64,000 nucleotides of DNA from Natrialbaceae archaeon AArc-T1-2. GTDB lineage: Archaea > Halobacteriota > Halobacteria > Halobacteriales > Natrialbaceae. A program made the position numbers and the translations under genes. Shown here one piece after another: positions 35,966 to 45,217 of the stretch. Each line of letters starts with the position of its first letter. Position 1 is the first letter of the stretch. The stretch covers positions 1 through 64,000 of the forward strand of contig NZ_CP127175.1 in the NCBI RefSeq assembly GCF_030273315.1, in the 5' to 3' direction. Below the pieces are notes generated by a model, which was not told the origin of the DNA, did not search any database, and saw only the letters and a program-made list of their open reading frames with translations.

Positions 35966-36226
35966 ATGGTAGAGCGGGTTCCCTGGATGGCTCCTGTCGA
36001 CTACGAGATTATGCTCTTTTTCGATGAATACCCGATCTTGGTTTCCCCGAAAGTGCTCGCAGTGAATATCGAGTACGATCGTCAGTACGTGAGCAGACGA
36101 TGTAGCGCACTCTCGGATGCGGAACTGTTGGAATCCGTCGACACCGGCCTGTATCAACTGACCGAGAAAGGACAGGCGTACCTTGAGGGCGAGCTCGATG
36201 TGAGTGAACTCGAGCAAGAGAAATAG
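35966..36226 (+). CDS. phiH1-repressor-like winged-helix protein
   Basis: The 86-aa protein (79 aa if ATG 35987 is used) is a compact wHTH: MAPVDYEIMLFFDEYPILVSPKVLAVNIEYDRQYVSRRCSALSDAELLESVDTGLYQLTEKGQAYLEGEL. The recognition helix (YDRQYVSRRCSAL) and wing (GLYQLTEKG) are clear. Proteins of this type, named after the phage phiH1 repressor, are frequent in haloarchaeal proviruses and islands. It is divergent from the 35308 gene; the target is unknown. Confidence 0.75.
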   Translation: MVERVPWMAPVDYEIMLFFDEYPILVSPKVLAVNIEYDRQYVSRRCSALSDAELLESVDTGLYQLTEKGQAYLEGELDVSELEQEK

Positions 36227-36249
36227 GAGAGTATTCTCGAGAGAATAAC

Positions 36250-36410
36250 ACCTCGAAAGCCCCGAGTCGCTCGAGGGCTGCGACTCGCTGCGGTCCTCGC
36301 CTCGCTTCGCTCGGCTGTGGTCCTTACTCCGCGAGGCCTTCGGCCTCGCTGATCCCTCGCTCGCTCCGCTCGCGAGGACTTCGTCTCGCACCTCGAGCGC
36401 CTCGCCCCTT
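36250..36410. repeat. cluster of short GC-rich hairpins
   Basis: A run of small palindromic motifs based on CTCGC/GCGAG occupies this stretch, for example GCGAGGCCTTCGGCCTCGC (36339-36357), with others such as CTCGCTCGCTCCGCTCGCGAG beside it. It lies between the wHTH gene and the 3' end of the sugar dehydrogenase gene and could end transcription from both sides. Confidence 0.5.
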
Positions 36411-36498
36411 ACAGTCCCACCCGTGGTGTAAGGTTAGGCGGCTATCGCCGGCGGATGCGTAGTCTGCGTTTAAATGGTCTCAATCAGATCGAGCGACG

Positions 36499-37782
36499 TT
36501 ACCAGGTCAGTCCTTCGTAGGTGATTCCCTCCCGACGCTGGATGATCCGTCGTCCGTCGACGACCACCGGTGTCGCCATCGCATTGAACTCCTCGTCGAG
36601 CGTCGCGAACTCGTCCCAGTCGGTGACGATGACGGACCCATCGGCACCCTCGAGGGCGTCCGCTGCCGACTCCGTATACTCGACGTCGGGGAATCGTTCT
36701 TGCATTGGCTCGACCGCGACTGGATCGTAGGCCACGATCTCGGCTCCGCGGTCTTCGAGACGCTCGATCATCGGGATCGCACGCGAATTTCGGATGTCGT
36801 CTGTCCGGGGTTTGAACGAGAGTCCAAGGACCGCGATTCGAGCACCCTCGAGATCGACGTGTCCTTCGAGCAATTCGAGCATGCGTGCTGGCTGGCGGTC
36901 GTTGACCTCGACGGCGGCCTCGAGGACGGCCGGATCGTACCCTTCCTCGCGTGCGGCGGCGATGATCGCGTCGACGTCCTTCGGGAAACAGGAGCCACCC
37001 CAGCCGACGCCGCTTCGGAGGAACTGCTCGGAGATGCGGTCGTCGAGGCCGATCGCGCCCATCACCTCGTAGGCGTCGAGGCCGAACTCCTTGCAGATGT
37101 TTCCGAGATCGTTGACCAGGCTGATCTTCGAGGCGAGGAAGGCGTTGTTCGCATACTTGATCATCGACGCCGTCTGCGGGTCGGTCTCGACGACTGCCGT
37201 GTCTTCGTCAGTTAGTGGCTCGAAGACGTTCTCGAGGCGCTCCGTTGCCCACTCGGAGTTCGTACCGAAGACGAGCTTATCCGGATTCTGGAAGTCGTCG
37301 ACAGCGCTTCCTTCCCGGAGGAACTCGGGATTCATTCCCACCTCGACGGCATCGTTTCCGTCCGCACCGTTTCGGACCGCCGGCCCGAGGACGTCCGTAA
37401 TACTCGGTGGCGTCACCGTGCTCTTGATCACGACCAGGTGGCGCTCGTCTTTGTCGGCGAGAGCTTCGCCGGTGGCTTCCGCGGCCGCGCTCAGTGCGGT
37501 GAGGTCGATACTGCCGTCGTCGTTCGATGGCGTCCCGATCGCGAGGAAGGTGACGTCCGATTGGGGAACGGCGTCGTAGGAGGTGGTGGCCTCGAGGCGG
37601 CCGCCGATGTTGGCTTCGATGAGTTCCTCGAGACCGGGTTCGGAGATGGGGGCTCGGCCGTCGTTGAGTGTGTCGACGATCTCTTCGTCGATGTCGATCG
37701 CCGTTACCTCGTGGCCGATATCCGCGAAACAGGCTGCGATCGTCGTCCCGACATAGCCGCTTCCGATAACCGAGATGTGCAT
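36499..37782 (-). CDS. aglM: UDP-glucose 6-dehydrogenase (AglM-like)
   Basis: The 427-aa protein has the NAD-binding start MHISVIGSGYVGTTIAACFA, the UDPGDH signature VGMNPEFLREGSAVDDF, KYANNAFLASKISLVNDL, and the catalytic Cys loop SGVGWGGSCFPKD (about 256-268). It oxidises UDP-glucose to UDP-glucuronate in two NAD-dependent steps, feeding hexuronic acids into the S-layer N-glycan. It is divergent from the nucleotidyltransferase gene across a 104-nt gap with a 14-bp palindrome. AglM is the best label; a UDP-ManNAc dehydrogenase is less likely. Confidence 0.85.
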   Translation of the reverse strand: MHISVIGSGYVGTTIAACFADIGHEVTAIDIDEEIVDTLNDGRAPISEPGLEELIEANIGGRLEATTSYDAVPQSDVTFLAIGTPSNDDGSIDLTALSAAAEATGEALADKDERHLVVIKSTVTPPSITDVLGPAVRNGADGNDAVEVGMNPEFLREGSAVDDFQNPDKLVFGTNSEWATERLENVFEPLTDEDTAVVETDPQTASMIKYANNAFLASKISLVNDLGNICKEFGLDAYEVMGAIGLDDRISEQFLRSGVGWGGSCFPKDVDAIIAAAREEGYDPAVLEAAVEVNDRQPARMLELLEGHVDLEGARIAVLGLSFKPRTDDIRNSRAIPMIERLEDRGAEIVAYDPVAVEPMQERFPDVEYTESAADALEGADGSVIVTDWDEFATLDEEFNAMATPVVVDGRRIIQRREGITYEGLTW

Positions 37783-37834
37783 TGGTGGGGATGCTCGGGG
37801 CGACTGGTATGAACGTTATGATATTCAAATTGAA

Positions 37835-37848
37835 GATTATCGATAATC
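37835..37848. promoter_or_regulatory. 14-bp palindrome between divergent sugar genes
   Basis: GATTATCGATAATC is a perfect palindrome midway between the dehydrogenase start (37782) and the nucleotidyltransferase start (37887). It is placed to control both. Confidence 0.4.
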
Positions 37849-37886
37849 AGAAAGTCTTTGTAGAGGTATCCACTAAACTGTTAGCT

Positions 37887-38630
37887 ATGCAAGCAGTCGT
37901 TCTCGCGGCAGGTGAAGGAACGCGACTTCGCCCGCTCACGGAAGACAAACCGAAAGGGATGGTAGAAGTCGACGGACAGCCGATTCTCACCCACTGTTTC
38001 GACCAGCTGGTCGACCTCGGTGCAGACGAACTCGTCGTCGTCGTCGGCTACCTCAAAGAGAAGATCATCGATCACTACGGCGACGAGTATCGCGGCGTCC
38101 CGATCACCTACACCCATCAGCGCGAGCAAGCCGGCCTGGCACACGCGCTATTGACCGTCGAGGAACACATCGACGACGACTTCATGTTGATCCTCGGGGA
38201 TAACGTGTTCCATGCGAACCTCGAGGACGTCGTTCGGCGTCAGAAAGAAGATCGAGCGGACGCCGCGTTCCTCGTCGAGGAAGTCCCATGGGAGGAAGCC
38301 TCTCGATATGGTGTCTGTGACACCAACCACTACGGCGAGATCACGGATGTCGTCGAGAAGCCGGAAGACCCGCCATCGAATCTCGTCATGACCGGCTTCT
38401 ATACGTTCACGCCGGCGATCTTCCACGCCTGCCATCTCGTCCAGCCCTCCAATCGCGGCGAATACGAGATCAGCGAGGCGATCGACCTGCTGATTCAGAG
38501 TGGCCGGACGATCGACGCGATCGGCCTCGAGGGATGGCGAATTGACGTCGGCTATCCCGAAGATCGGGACGAAGCCGAGGGGCGGCTGCAGGACAATGAG
38601 CAGGTTGCGCTCGAGGCTACCTCGGACTGA
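37887..38630 (+). CDS. aglF: sugar-1-phosphate nucleotidyltransferase (AglF-like)
   Basis: The 247-aa protein starts MQAVVLAAGEGTRLRPLTEDKPKGMVEVDGQPILTH, the nucleotide-binding loop of glucose-1-phosphate uridylyl/thymidylyltransferases. It has LILGDNVFHANL (metal Asp, about 107), YGVCDTNHYGEITDVVEKPEDPPS and GEYEISEAIDLLIQSGRTIDAIGLEGWRIDVGYPED. It activates a sugar-1-phosphate for glycan assembly, likely producing the UDP-glucose that AglM oxidises. The start is placed at the motif-proximal ATG; the 35 upstream codons have no homology. Confidence 0.85.
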   Translation: MQAVVLAAGEGTRLRPLTEDKPKGMVEVDGQPILTHCFDQLVDLGADELVVVVGYLKEKIIDHYGDEYRGVPITYTHQREQAGLAHALLTVEEHIDDDFMLILGDNVFHANLEDVVRRQKEDRADAAFLVEEVPWEEASRYGVCDTNHYGEITDVVEKPEDPPSNLVMTGFYTFTPAIFHACHLVQPSNRGEYEISEAIDLLIQSGRTIDAIGLEGWRIDVGYPEDRDEAEGRLQDNEQVALEATSD

Positions 38631-38901
38631 CGATCGGATCGCGTCCGGCATTTTTTCACGCTAGGGGTGGTTCAGAGGCCTTTATAGGCTCTGTGCTGCC
38701 CGATCTAGTCACCACTACAAGTGGAATTTCCATCTTTAAATCTACTGAGTCAGGGCTTGAGACTCGTTCTGCACCACCACCATACTATATACTCCAGGAC
38801 CCGGTTTGCTTAACATTCTCTGATCTAAGACGGAGCAAGGGCGGCTAATCTACTAAATCTCCGGTAGTGATCGTTAAGGAAATCACGACCAGAAATATAT
38901 G

Positions 38902-39711
38902 TTATACTTCAACTAGCTCTTGGACCTTCATACTATGCAATTTCGCTTGAATTGGTGTTACATCATCATCTTCCCAGAGAATGATTGCACAAGACCCACG
39001 CCGAAAGTATCTTGAAAAATCAATATCTTTCAGCAATACTTCACCATCAACCTTCAGTATGAATTCATTCTCGATCGATTGTATCACGACATGATGTTCT
39101 TCATTGTTAGACATTACACAAGGCGTTTTATTTAGACTATTATGGAAATCACCATTTAGAACAATATCATAATGGAAATGATTGTCTTGGTGACGGAACC
39201 GATAACGGTTATAAAAGTCATGATATCTAAAACCAAATTGTAACTCTTTGAACTGTGACTCTCTTGAAACTACAAATTCCCATTGGAAATTACGCCACGA
39301 GTGCTCTACGCGATCAAGGTACAAGTACACCCACCTATCTTCTTTCCCTGCAGGAACATCAACCGAGAAGGCATCATCACCGTCCCATGTCAATCGCTCT
39401 TTAGGATGTTGCGTATTATCTAGGACTGTCAACGAGCGACCTTCTCGTAAAGCGCGACGATGCTCCCACCGATTGACCACTCGTTCCCAATCTTCAGTAT
39501 GATATGTCCAATTGGGGTCCTGGTTTTCAAGTGGATACAGAGTCTTACCAACTGTCCATTTACTCTCACTCTTGAGACGTTTATGGAAATTTTTTCTTAT
39601 AGAGTATGCATTTCGTTTTACCGTCCTTGCCCCGAACCGAAGCCCAGCTCGAAATAAGGATTTCTCCTTATCTTTACGAACTTCGTTTGCGCGGCCAATT
39701 ATCTTATTCAT
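38902..39711 (-). CDS. hypothetical protein with lectin-like beta-sandwich, AT-rich gene
   Basis: The 269-aa protein has a basic helical N-terminus (FGARTVKRNAYSIRKNFHKRLK). A beta-rich domain follows with LTWDGDDAFSVDVPAGKED, FQWEFVVSRESQFKELQFGF, HYDIVLNGDFHNS and ENEFILKVDGEVLLKDIDF, the pattern of concanavalin/laminin-G-like sandwiches that bind or modify sugars. No catalytic residues can be named. The gene is clearly AT-richer than the AglM/AglF genes, suggesting separate acquisition. Placement in the glycan cluster favours a carbohydrate role. Confidence 0.55.
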   Translation of the reverse strand: MNKIIGRANEVRKDKEKSLFRAGLRFGARTVKRNAYSIRKNFHKRLKSESKWTVGKTLYPLENQDPNWTYHTEDWERVVNRWEHRRALREGRSLTVLDNTQHPKERLTWDGDDAFSVDVPAGKEDRWVYLYLDRVEHSWRNFQWEFVVSRESQFKELQFGFRYHDFYNRYRFRHQDNHFHYDIVLNGDFHNSLNKTPCVMSNNEEHHVVIQSIENEFILKVDGEVLLKDIDFSRYFRRGSCAIILWEDDDVTPIQAKLHSMKVQELVEV

Positions 39712-39842
39712 ATGAACCGACTATTTCTTGATGTAACTTAATCATACCTCTTCTAGTGTTGTTTCAAGCATGACGTGATACCGTTAAGCTACCGTACGGC
39801 CTCTAGAACAGCCTTATGGGAGGAAAGAAGTATATCGTTGAT

Positions 39843-40932
39843 CCATCTGTGTTCGGTTAAGGCCAAACCTCCGTGATGAAGGCTTGAGCCACTCGTTTAT
39901 CTAAGGTGAGGCGTGATCTCTCTGGTTGGCGAGCCTCACGACGCCAATTCGGGAAGGTTCGGTGGTGGATGTCCCAGAGCAAGTGCGAGCTCTGCAAGCA
40001 CTGGCTGGGCGGCCGACCGAACGTTGCATCGGCGATCATCGTATCGCGGAACTGGGTGAGTTGCGGTGCGATGGTGTGCGGAACCGCGACCTCCTTATAC
40101 TATCGGCTAAAAGTTTTTCAAGAAAGAGAGACATTGATCGAATATGAACTCTCTCGACAACGTCTCTACTGAAGACCTCCGCCAGGTCTTGGCGGAGGTC
40201 GAGGGAAAGAAGCCAGCGCAGCGGCTGATGGCGGCAATCAATTACCTCGAAGAAGACGACGCGACGTTAGAAGAGGTCGCTGAACGCTATGGATATACCG
40301 CTGGTTGGCTCTCGCGGTGGCTTGATCGACTCGAACGGCTCTCCGACGAGCCGTTCGAGGAGGTCGTCTACGACGAACAACGCTCAGGAAGGCCCTCAGA
40401 ACTCTCCGACGAAGAGTACGAACGGTTCGTTGAAGCACTCCACAAGTCACCGGAGGACGTTGGAATTGACGCGCCTGCGTGGTCTGTTCCACTAGCTCGT
40501 CACTATCTCTCCGAGAAATTCGGCGTTGAGTACTGTGAGCGCCACGTTCGACGGTTGATGGCCGAGGCCGGGCTGTCCTGGAAGACAGCCCGGCCGGAGT
40601 TTCACAAGTCCGACGAACGAGCCCAAGAGGCCTGGGAAGAAGGGTTCAAAAAAAGCTCGACAACTTGGACGACGAATACACAATCCTGACCATCGATCAG
40701 ACGCGTCAGGTTCTCTCGACGCTGATCTACGCATGGTTTCCAGAAGGGGAGCGCCCGTCACTGCCGGTGACGGGCGCGTGGGACAGCATCAAACTCCTCG
40801 GGGCAGTCAGCGACAGCGTATGAGTGTTGGAGAGAGTTCAGGTATTACAAGATCTCTCTACGCGGTTTCTGAAGATAAGCTCATCAAGACGCTGGCGTCT
40901 GTCGGTTTCGCTCCTTAACCGAACACGGATGG
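39843..40932 (+). mobile_element. IS630-like element remnant with 20-bp inverted ends
   Basis: CCATCTGTGTTCGGTTAAGG (39843-39862) matches the complement of 40913-40932 at 19 of 20 positions. The 1090-bp segment holds an IS630-family transposase lacking its last catalytic part, plus about 280 nt of unidentified sequence at the left. It lies between two AT-rich glycan genes. Confidence 0.6.
40144..40823 (+). pseudogene. IS630-family transposase, truncated and frameshifted
   Basis: The N-terminal HTH region (LEEVAERYGYTAGWLSRWLDRLE, then CERHVRRLMAEAGLSWKTARPE) is that of haloarchaeal IS630 transposases. At an A7 tract (40648-40654) the frame changes. The other frame continues KLDNLDDEYTILTIDQTRQV with the first catalytic Asp, then AWDSIKLLGAVSDSV and TGA at 40821-40823. 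The second Asp and the Glu (VLDNA, NPAE region) are missing. The A7 tract could be a slippage site, but the lost catalytic end makes this copy inactive. Confidence 0.8.
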
Positions 40933-40990
40933 GTCGAATACATAAGACTTAATTATCTCCTAAATGATATTAGTGACCACTATAAAGATA

Positions 40991-42262
40991 ATGAAAAACG
41001 AACTCAACAAGGCTGGATTTGGTGCTGCACTTGGTAGCCGGTTGGCTTTAGATCGGCTGAAAGGTAATGGGACGGCAAGAACTTCCAATGATTGTGAGAA
41101 TATTGTAATTGTTGGTGGTGATCTCTGTAACAAAGGTGCACAGGCAATGACATACACTTTAGTTGATCAGTTATCTAGACGCTTTCCACAAAAAGAGATA
41201 TACCTGTTTTCGTCTCGAGATTATTATAGGGACACCGATCAGAATAGAAAATTCACATTCAATATACTACCTTGGGGTGTGGAGTATCGATCGAAAATCC
41301 TGGCTAGAAAACTCCCATCGAATGTGGAATTAGAAGAGTATGAAGAAATAAAGAGAGTTCTAAATGATTGTAAATTCATGATAGATATTAACGGATATGC
41401 TTTATCATCTCAGAGAGGGTTTGCCCGTTCTCTTTTATATATGTCAAATATTTCTGTTTGTAAAAGTTTATCTATCCCTATGTATATTTTCCCGCAATCA
41501 ATTGGACCATTTGATTATGGCATGGGAAAAAGCAATATAATGGATGCATTTTTAAATTTGTATTTAGACTATCCTCAAAAGATATATTCTAGAGAGCAAG
41601 AAGGCGTTACCTATGCGAAAAAATACACGAACAATGATGTTGAGAAGAGCTTTGATATCGTATTACAATTTGACGAATATCAGACTGGAAATATATTTAA
41701 GAACCCTCCAGACCTACGAAAAATCGAAATAGCTGATAATGCAGCTGGTATTATTCCAAATTCTAAAGTAAAAGATCGGATGAATGAAAAAGAATTTTAT
41801 AATATGAACAAAGAAATTGTGAATAATCTTCTGGATAAAGGAAAAGATGTATATATAATACGTCATGCGGAAGGTGATAAAGAGATTTGCCAAACGATAT
41901 CACAAATATTTTCCTCAGTAGATGGAGTTCACACGTTAAGTCAAGATTATGACCCAATTACATTAGAGACTATTATTGGTGATTTAGATTACATAATTGG
42001 TTCGCGGTATCATTCGCTTATTCACGCATATAAAAACAGTGTGCCTGCTGTTGCGATTGGATGGGCAACAAAATATCGCGAGCTCCTTAGTGAGTTTGAT
42101 CAGCTTGAGTACTTTTTCGAATCAAGATATAGCATTGATATTAAGACTCTTGGTGATGCTATAGAGAAGATGGAATCAAATTACAAGAATGAAAGTGAAA
42201 TTATAGCGAAGAAAAGGAAAGAGATACAGAGTCAAAATATACTGAGTGAACTTCCTAGTTAG
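40991..42262 (+). CDS. polysaccharide pyruvyl transferase family protein
   Basis: The 423-aa protein matches the CsaB/WcaK-type family: NIVIVGGDLCNKGAQAMTYTLVDQLSRRFPQKEIYLFS at the N-terminus, CKFMIDINGYALSS and IPMYIFPQSIGPFDY in the middle, and DYIIGSRYHSLIHAYKNSVPAVAIGW near the end, with the family's SRYHS His. Such enzymes add ketal pyruvate to glycans; some members have other roles. The gene is strongly AT-rich with A/T-ending and AGA/ATA codons, unlike its GC-rich neighbours. ATG 40991 is preferred over 40964. Confidence 0.8.
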   Translation: MKNELNKAGFGAALGSRLALDRLKGNGTARTSNDCENIVIVGGDLCNKGAQAMTYTLVDQLSRRFPQKEIYLFSSRDYYRDTDQNRKFTFNILPWGVEYRSKILARKLPSNVELEEYEEIKRVLNDCKFMIDINGYALSSQRGFARSLLYMSNISVCKSLSIPMYIFPQSIGPFDYGMGKSNIMDAFLNLYLDYPQKIYSREQEGVTYAKKYTNNDVEKSFDIVLQFDEYQTGNIFKNPPDLRKIEIADNAAGIIPNSKVKDRMNEKEFYNMNKEIVNNLLDKGKDVYIIRHAEGDKEICQTISQIFSSVDGVHTLSQDYDPITLETIIGDLDYIIGSRYHSLIHAYKNSVPAVAIGWATKYRELLSEFDQLEYFFESRYSIDIKTLGDAIEKMESNYKNESEIIAKKRKEIQSQNILSELPS

Positions 42263-42703
42263 ACATAGCCTATTGCACCTTCAATATTAGCTGGGTATCA
42301 GTAGCTATATCTGTACACTGATGGTAGGATTTGTACAGCAAAAGCGGCGAAATAGGGGTTGGATCCGCACTAATTTTGAAGACGTGCAACGGGCTATGAA
42401 CAGGTGGAGTCAGGCGAGTTCTGGTAACGAACTCGCCTGACGAGACGGGCTGGATCGCCCGGACTGGTCAGCGACGGCTCTAGAACGGGGCGCACTCACG
42501 ACCGCGAGTGCGCCGCCTTCGACGGGAGACATGACCAAGAACCGGCTGGTTTGCTGGAACAGCAGCTATCTCGGAATGATCGCGGTCAGACTCAACGCAA
42601 TTTCGGCGTGATCGCCGTCTCAGTCAGCCGCTAAGCTAGAACGGATGCCTTGTAACCAATCAGACTCGTTAAGTATATCCGAATCCCCTGTAACACCTAA
42701 CTA
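42263..42703. other. 440-nt gap, probable insertion-element scar
   Basis: The middle of this gap (about 42350-42650) is GC-rich between two AT-rich genes. It includes a hairpin-like GTCAGGCGAGTTC...GAACTCGCCTGAC (42411-42441) and ends with the GCTAAGCTAGAACGGATGC motif shared with 3318-3336. No gene can be supported; it reads as the scar of a lost element. Confidence 0.45.
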
Positions 42704-44167
42704 ATGGGGTTGATTGAAAGGCTAGGAAAGAGATTTAGAGCAGAATTTATAAGTCGAATAGTCACAGTCATTGCTGGAGGTGCTCTACTTGTTATATTAG
42801 CTCGTTTATTAGATCCAGATAACTATGGTCTTCTTTTCCTTGCAATCTCTATACTTGAGGTTACAAAATACATAAGTAGATTAGGTATTGGAAGCTCTGC
42901 TGCAAGATATATTGCTGAGTATAAGGAAACAAATCCAGGTCAACTTCCGCACATTCTGCGATTCTCGTTCTTATTAAACATAATATCTATAATTGTGGTA
43001 TGTTTTATACTATTTTCAACCCATGAAAAGATTGCTATTTTAATAGGTGAATCTGATCTTATCCCTCTCTTACTTATTGGGATTCTATTTGTTGCTTTCG
43101 CCACCATTTTAAGATATGTTCGGAAAACACTGCAAGGGTTTGAATCAATCGAAGCCAGTGCTGTCTTATATTCAACAAACTCTATAATTCGATTTTTACT
43201 TGCAGTTGGGCTTGTGATGCTCGGATATGGTGCGATCGGTGCCCTTATTGGATATATAGTTGCCTTTGCAGTGACTTCTCTAGTTGGCCTGATGTATCTA
43301 TACATACACCACTACCGAAATACTGAATCAGAATGTCGAGAGCCTAATCTACGGCGGCGGATTGCAGAATATACCATTCCACTAACCGCAACAGACACAG
43401 CAACAGTTATTGACAACCGTTTTGATATACTTCTAGTTGGGTATTTTCTCGGTCCCCTCGCTGTAGCTTATTATACAATCGGGAAGCAGATCGTTACTTT
43501 TCTTGAGGCACCGATGTCAGCACTGGGCTTTACTCTTTCTCCTTCTTTCGAGGTTCAAAAAGAAAAAGGAAATGTAGAGAAGGCGGCTCGGTTGTACGAA
43601 CAAGCACTCACACATAGTTTACTGCTATACATTCCTGCTGCTGCGGGACTGATACTTGTTGCAGAACCAATGTTAGAGATTGTATTTGGTGAAACGTATA
43701 CAGGAGCAGCACCCGTTTTGCAAGTGCTAGCGATCTATGCAGTACTCCAAGCAGTGACAAAACTAACAAGTGATAGTTTAAACTTCCTTGGCCGGGCACG
43801 GTCACGAGCTATTGCGAAGGGAATAACCGCATTTGCAAATGTTATTATGAATATCCTTCTAATTCCATTAATAGGGGTTGTTGGGGCAGCAGTTGCAACT
43901 GTAATTAGTTATTCGTTCTACACTCTTGCAAACGTATACATTATGCAGTTGGAATTTGACATTCGAATCGATTGGCTACTCCACCAATTCATGATCATAA
44001 TTATAATAACTGTGGCAATGTCCGTACCAGTCTATCTAACTGTTAGTTACATTTCGGGGTTTGTATCATTATTTTTGGTAGTGATTATAGGTATAGTGAT
44101 GTGGTTGGTGCTAGTGATTGGAAGTGGAATGGTTGACCTTCGACGCGCTGTTTCAATATTGAAATAA
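42704..44167 (+). CDS. polysaccharide flippase (Wzx/AglR-like, MATE-fold)
   Basis: The 487-aa protein has about 12-14 membrane helices and the Wzx/RfbX pattern: VIAGGALLVILARLLDPDNYGLLFLAISIL near the start, AVLYSTNSIIRFLLAVGLVMLGYGAIGALIGYI, and TVIDNRFDILLVGYFLGPLAVAYYTIGKQI. It would turn lipid-linked oligosaccharide to the outer face for S-layer glycosylation. The gene is AT-rich like the pyruvyltransferase gene. ATG 42704 gives a normal length. Confidence 0.85.
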   Translation: MGLIERLGKRFRAEFISRIVTVIAGGALLVILARLLDPDNYGLLFLAISILEVTKYISRLGIGSSAARYIAEYKETNPGQLPHILRFSFLLNIISIIVVCFILFSTHEKIAILIGESDLIPLLLIGILFVAFATILRYVRKTLQGFESIEASAVLYSTNSIIRFLLAVGLVMLGYGAIGALIGYIVAFAVTSLVGLMYLYIHHYRNTESECREPNLRRRIAEYTIPLTATDTATVIDNRFDILLVGYFLGPLAVAYYTIGKQIVTFLEAPMSALGFTLSPSFEVQKEKGNVEKAARLYEQALTHSLLLYIPAAAGLILVAEPMLEIVFGETYTGAAPVLQVLAIYAVLQAVTKLTSDSLNFLGRARSRAIAKGITAFANVIMNILLIPLIGVVGAAVATVISYSFYTLANVYIMQLEFDIRIDWLLHQFMIIIIITVAMSVPVYLTVSYISGFVSLFLVVIIGIVMWLVLVIGSGMVDLRRAVSILK

Positions 44168-44394
44168 TCTCCTCCGACAACCATAAAAAGTGAATTAATA
44201 ATAAATTGCAATTGACATTTCAACCGATTGGTATCGCCGGCCCAAGTCATTACAATGATATAGTGATTCGGTAAAATATGATGAATGGATGATGGGTGGT
44301 GTCTCCAGACCTATTCATCTTGGGTCGACACCAACCCCTCGTACATCGTAATTACAGCGTTTATTTATTTTCGCTCACCATACTCTATCCAACG

Positions 44395-45099
44395 ATGCAG
44401 GTACGATCAGTTCTCCTCGAGTTCTTCGGGCCACCCGGTGTAGGAAAGTCGACAATTGCGAGAGAGGCAGAAGCGCGATTGCGCCAACGAGGATATCGTA
44501 CGACAAATGTGATCTGCGATAATTCAAGAATAGATAATCCAATCCACAGAAATATAGACAAGCTCAAATATATTTTACTTTCCCATAGTAGAGGAATAAC
44601 TAGTTCGAAAGGGTTGTATGATGTTTTGAAAGTAAGTAATCAAACTGAACGAGGTCGATTCTGGAACCTGTACTTGTACAGTCATTTCATACGAGGTGTG
44701 AAACAGTCCGTTCACGGGACTCGCGGCGTTCATCTCCTCGATCAAGGCGTACTACAATTCTGTTGGGCACTTCAGTACTCTGGTCGAAAGAACGTCTCTC
44801 CCGCCGAGCTCGTGGAGTACTATCCTACGTTCGATGAACACGTAGTCGTCTTCGTCTCGGCGGACACCGAGACACTGTATCAACGCCTGGAGGGACGAGA
44901 TATCGGACGGTCAAAGGTAGAGGACGAGGAAGTGACCAAACCCAAGATCGAGGCGATCAAACACGATATGAGCGCTTTGTTTGACTTTGTCGAGTCTGAA
45001 CGTAGAATGACCAGTATTCGACTGGACAATGATAAGCCTGTAGATGTAGTCGCCGAGTCGCTAATAGGGAAACTGAAAAGCCAGAGCGAAGTTGAATAG
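44395..45099 (+). CDS. P-loop kinase-like protein
   Basis: The 234-aa protein begins MQVRSVLLEFFGPPGVGKSTIAREAEARLRQRG, a Walker A typical of small nucleotide or sugar kinases. It has GVHLLDQGVLQFCWALQY with a possible Walker-B Asp and DEHVVVFVSADTETLYQRLEGRDIGRSK, a lid-like segment. The upstream frame to 44296 lacks homology; ATG 44395 lies about 36 nt after TTTATTTATTTT, in line with a near-leaderless start. It may phosphorylate a glycan precursor, but the substrate cannot be told. Confidence 0.65.
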   Translation: MQVRSVLLEFFGPPGVGKSTIAREAEARLRQRGYRTTNVICDNSRIDNPIHRNIDKLKYILLSHSRGITSSKGLYDVLKVSNQTERGRFWNLYLYSHFIRGVKQSVHGTRGVHLLDQGVLQFCWALQYSGRKNVSPAELVEYYPTFDEHVVVFVSADTETLYQRLEGRDIGRSKVEDEEVTKPKIEAIKHDMSALFDFVESERRMTSIRLDNDKPVDVVAESLIGKLKSQSEVE

Positions 45100-45184
45100 C
45101 CGTGCTCTCCACAACATGTTAAAATGAAACCAATGTATTGACTGCCATGCTCATCGGCTGTTGATCGGTGTCCTACTATCACAG

Positions 45185-45194
45185 TATTTATAAT
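45185..45194 (+). promoter_or_regulatory. TATA box for the gene at 45218
   Basis: TATTTATAAT is centred about 28 nt before ATG 45218, which would make the transcript leaderless. This spacing is why I prefer 45218 over the GTG at 45200. Confidence 0.5.
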
Positions 45195-45217
45195 TCCGCG
45201 TGAATTCTATCTGGGTG

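Noticed and set aside
40648-40654. Programmed frameshift at an A7 tract in the IS630-like transposase
   Set aside because: The downstream frame stops before the last catalytic residues, so slippage could not restore an active enzyme; ordinary decay is simpler.
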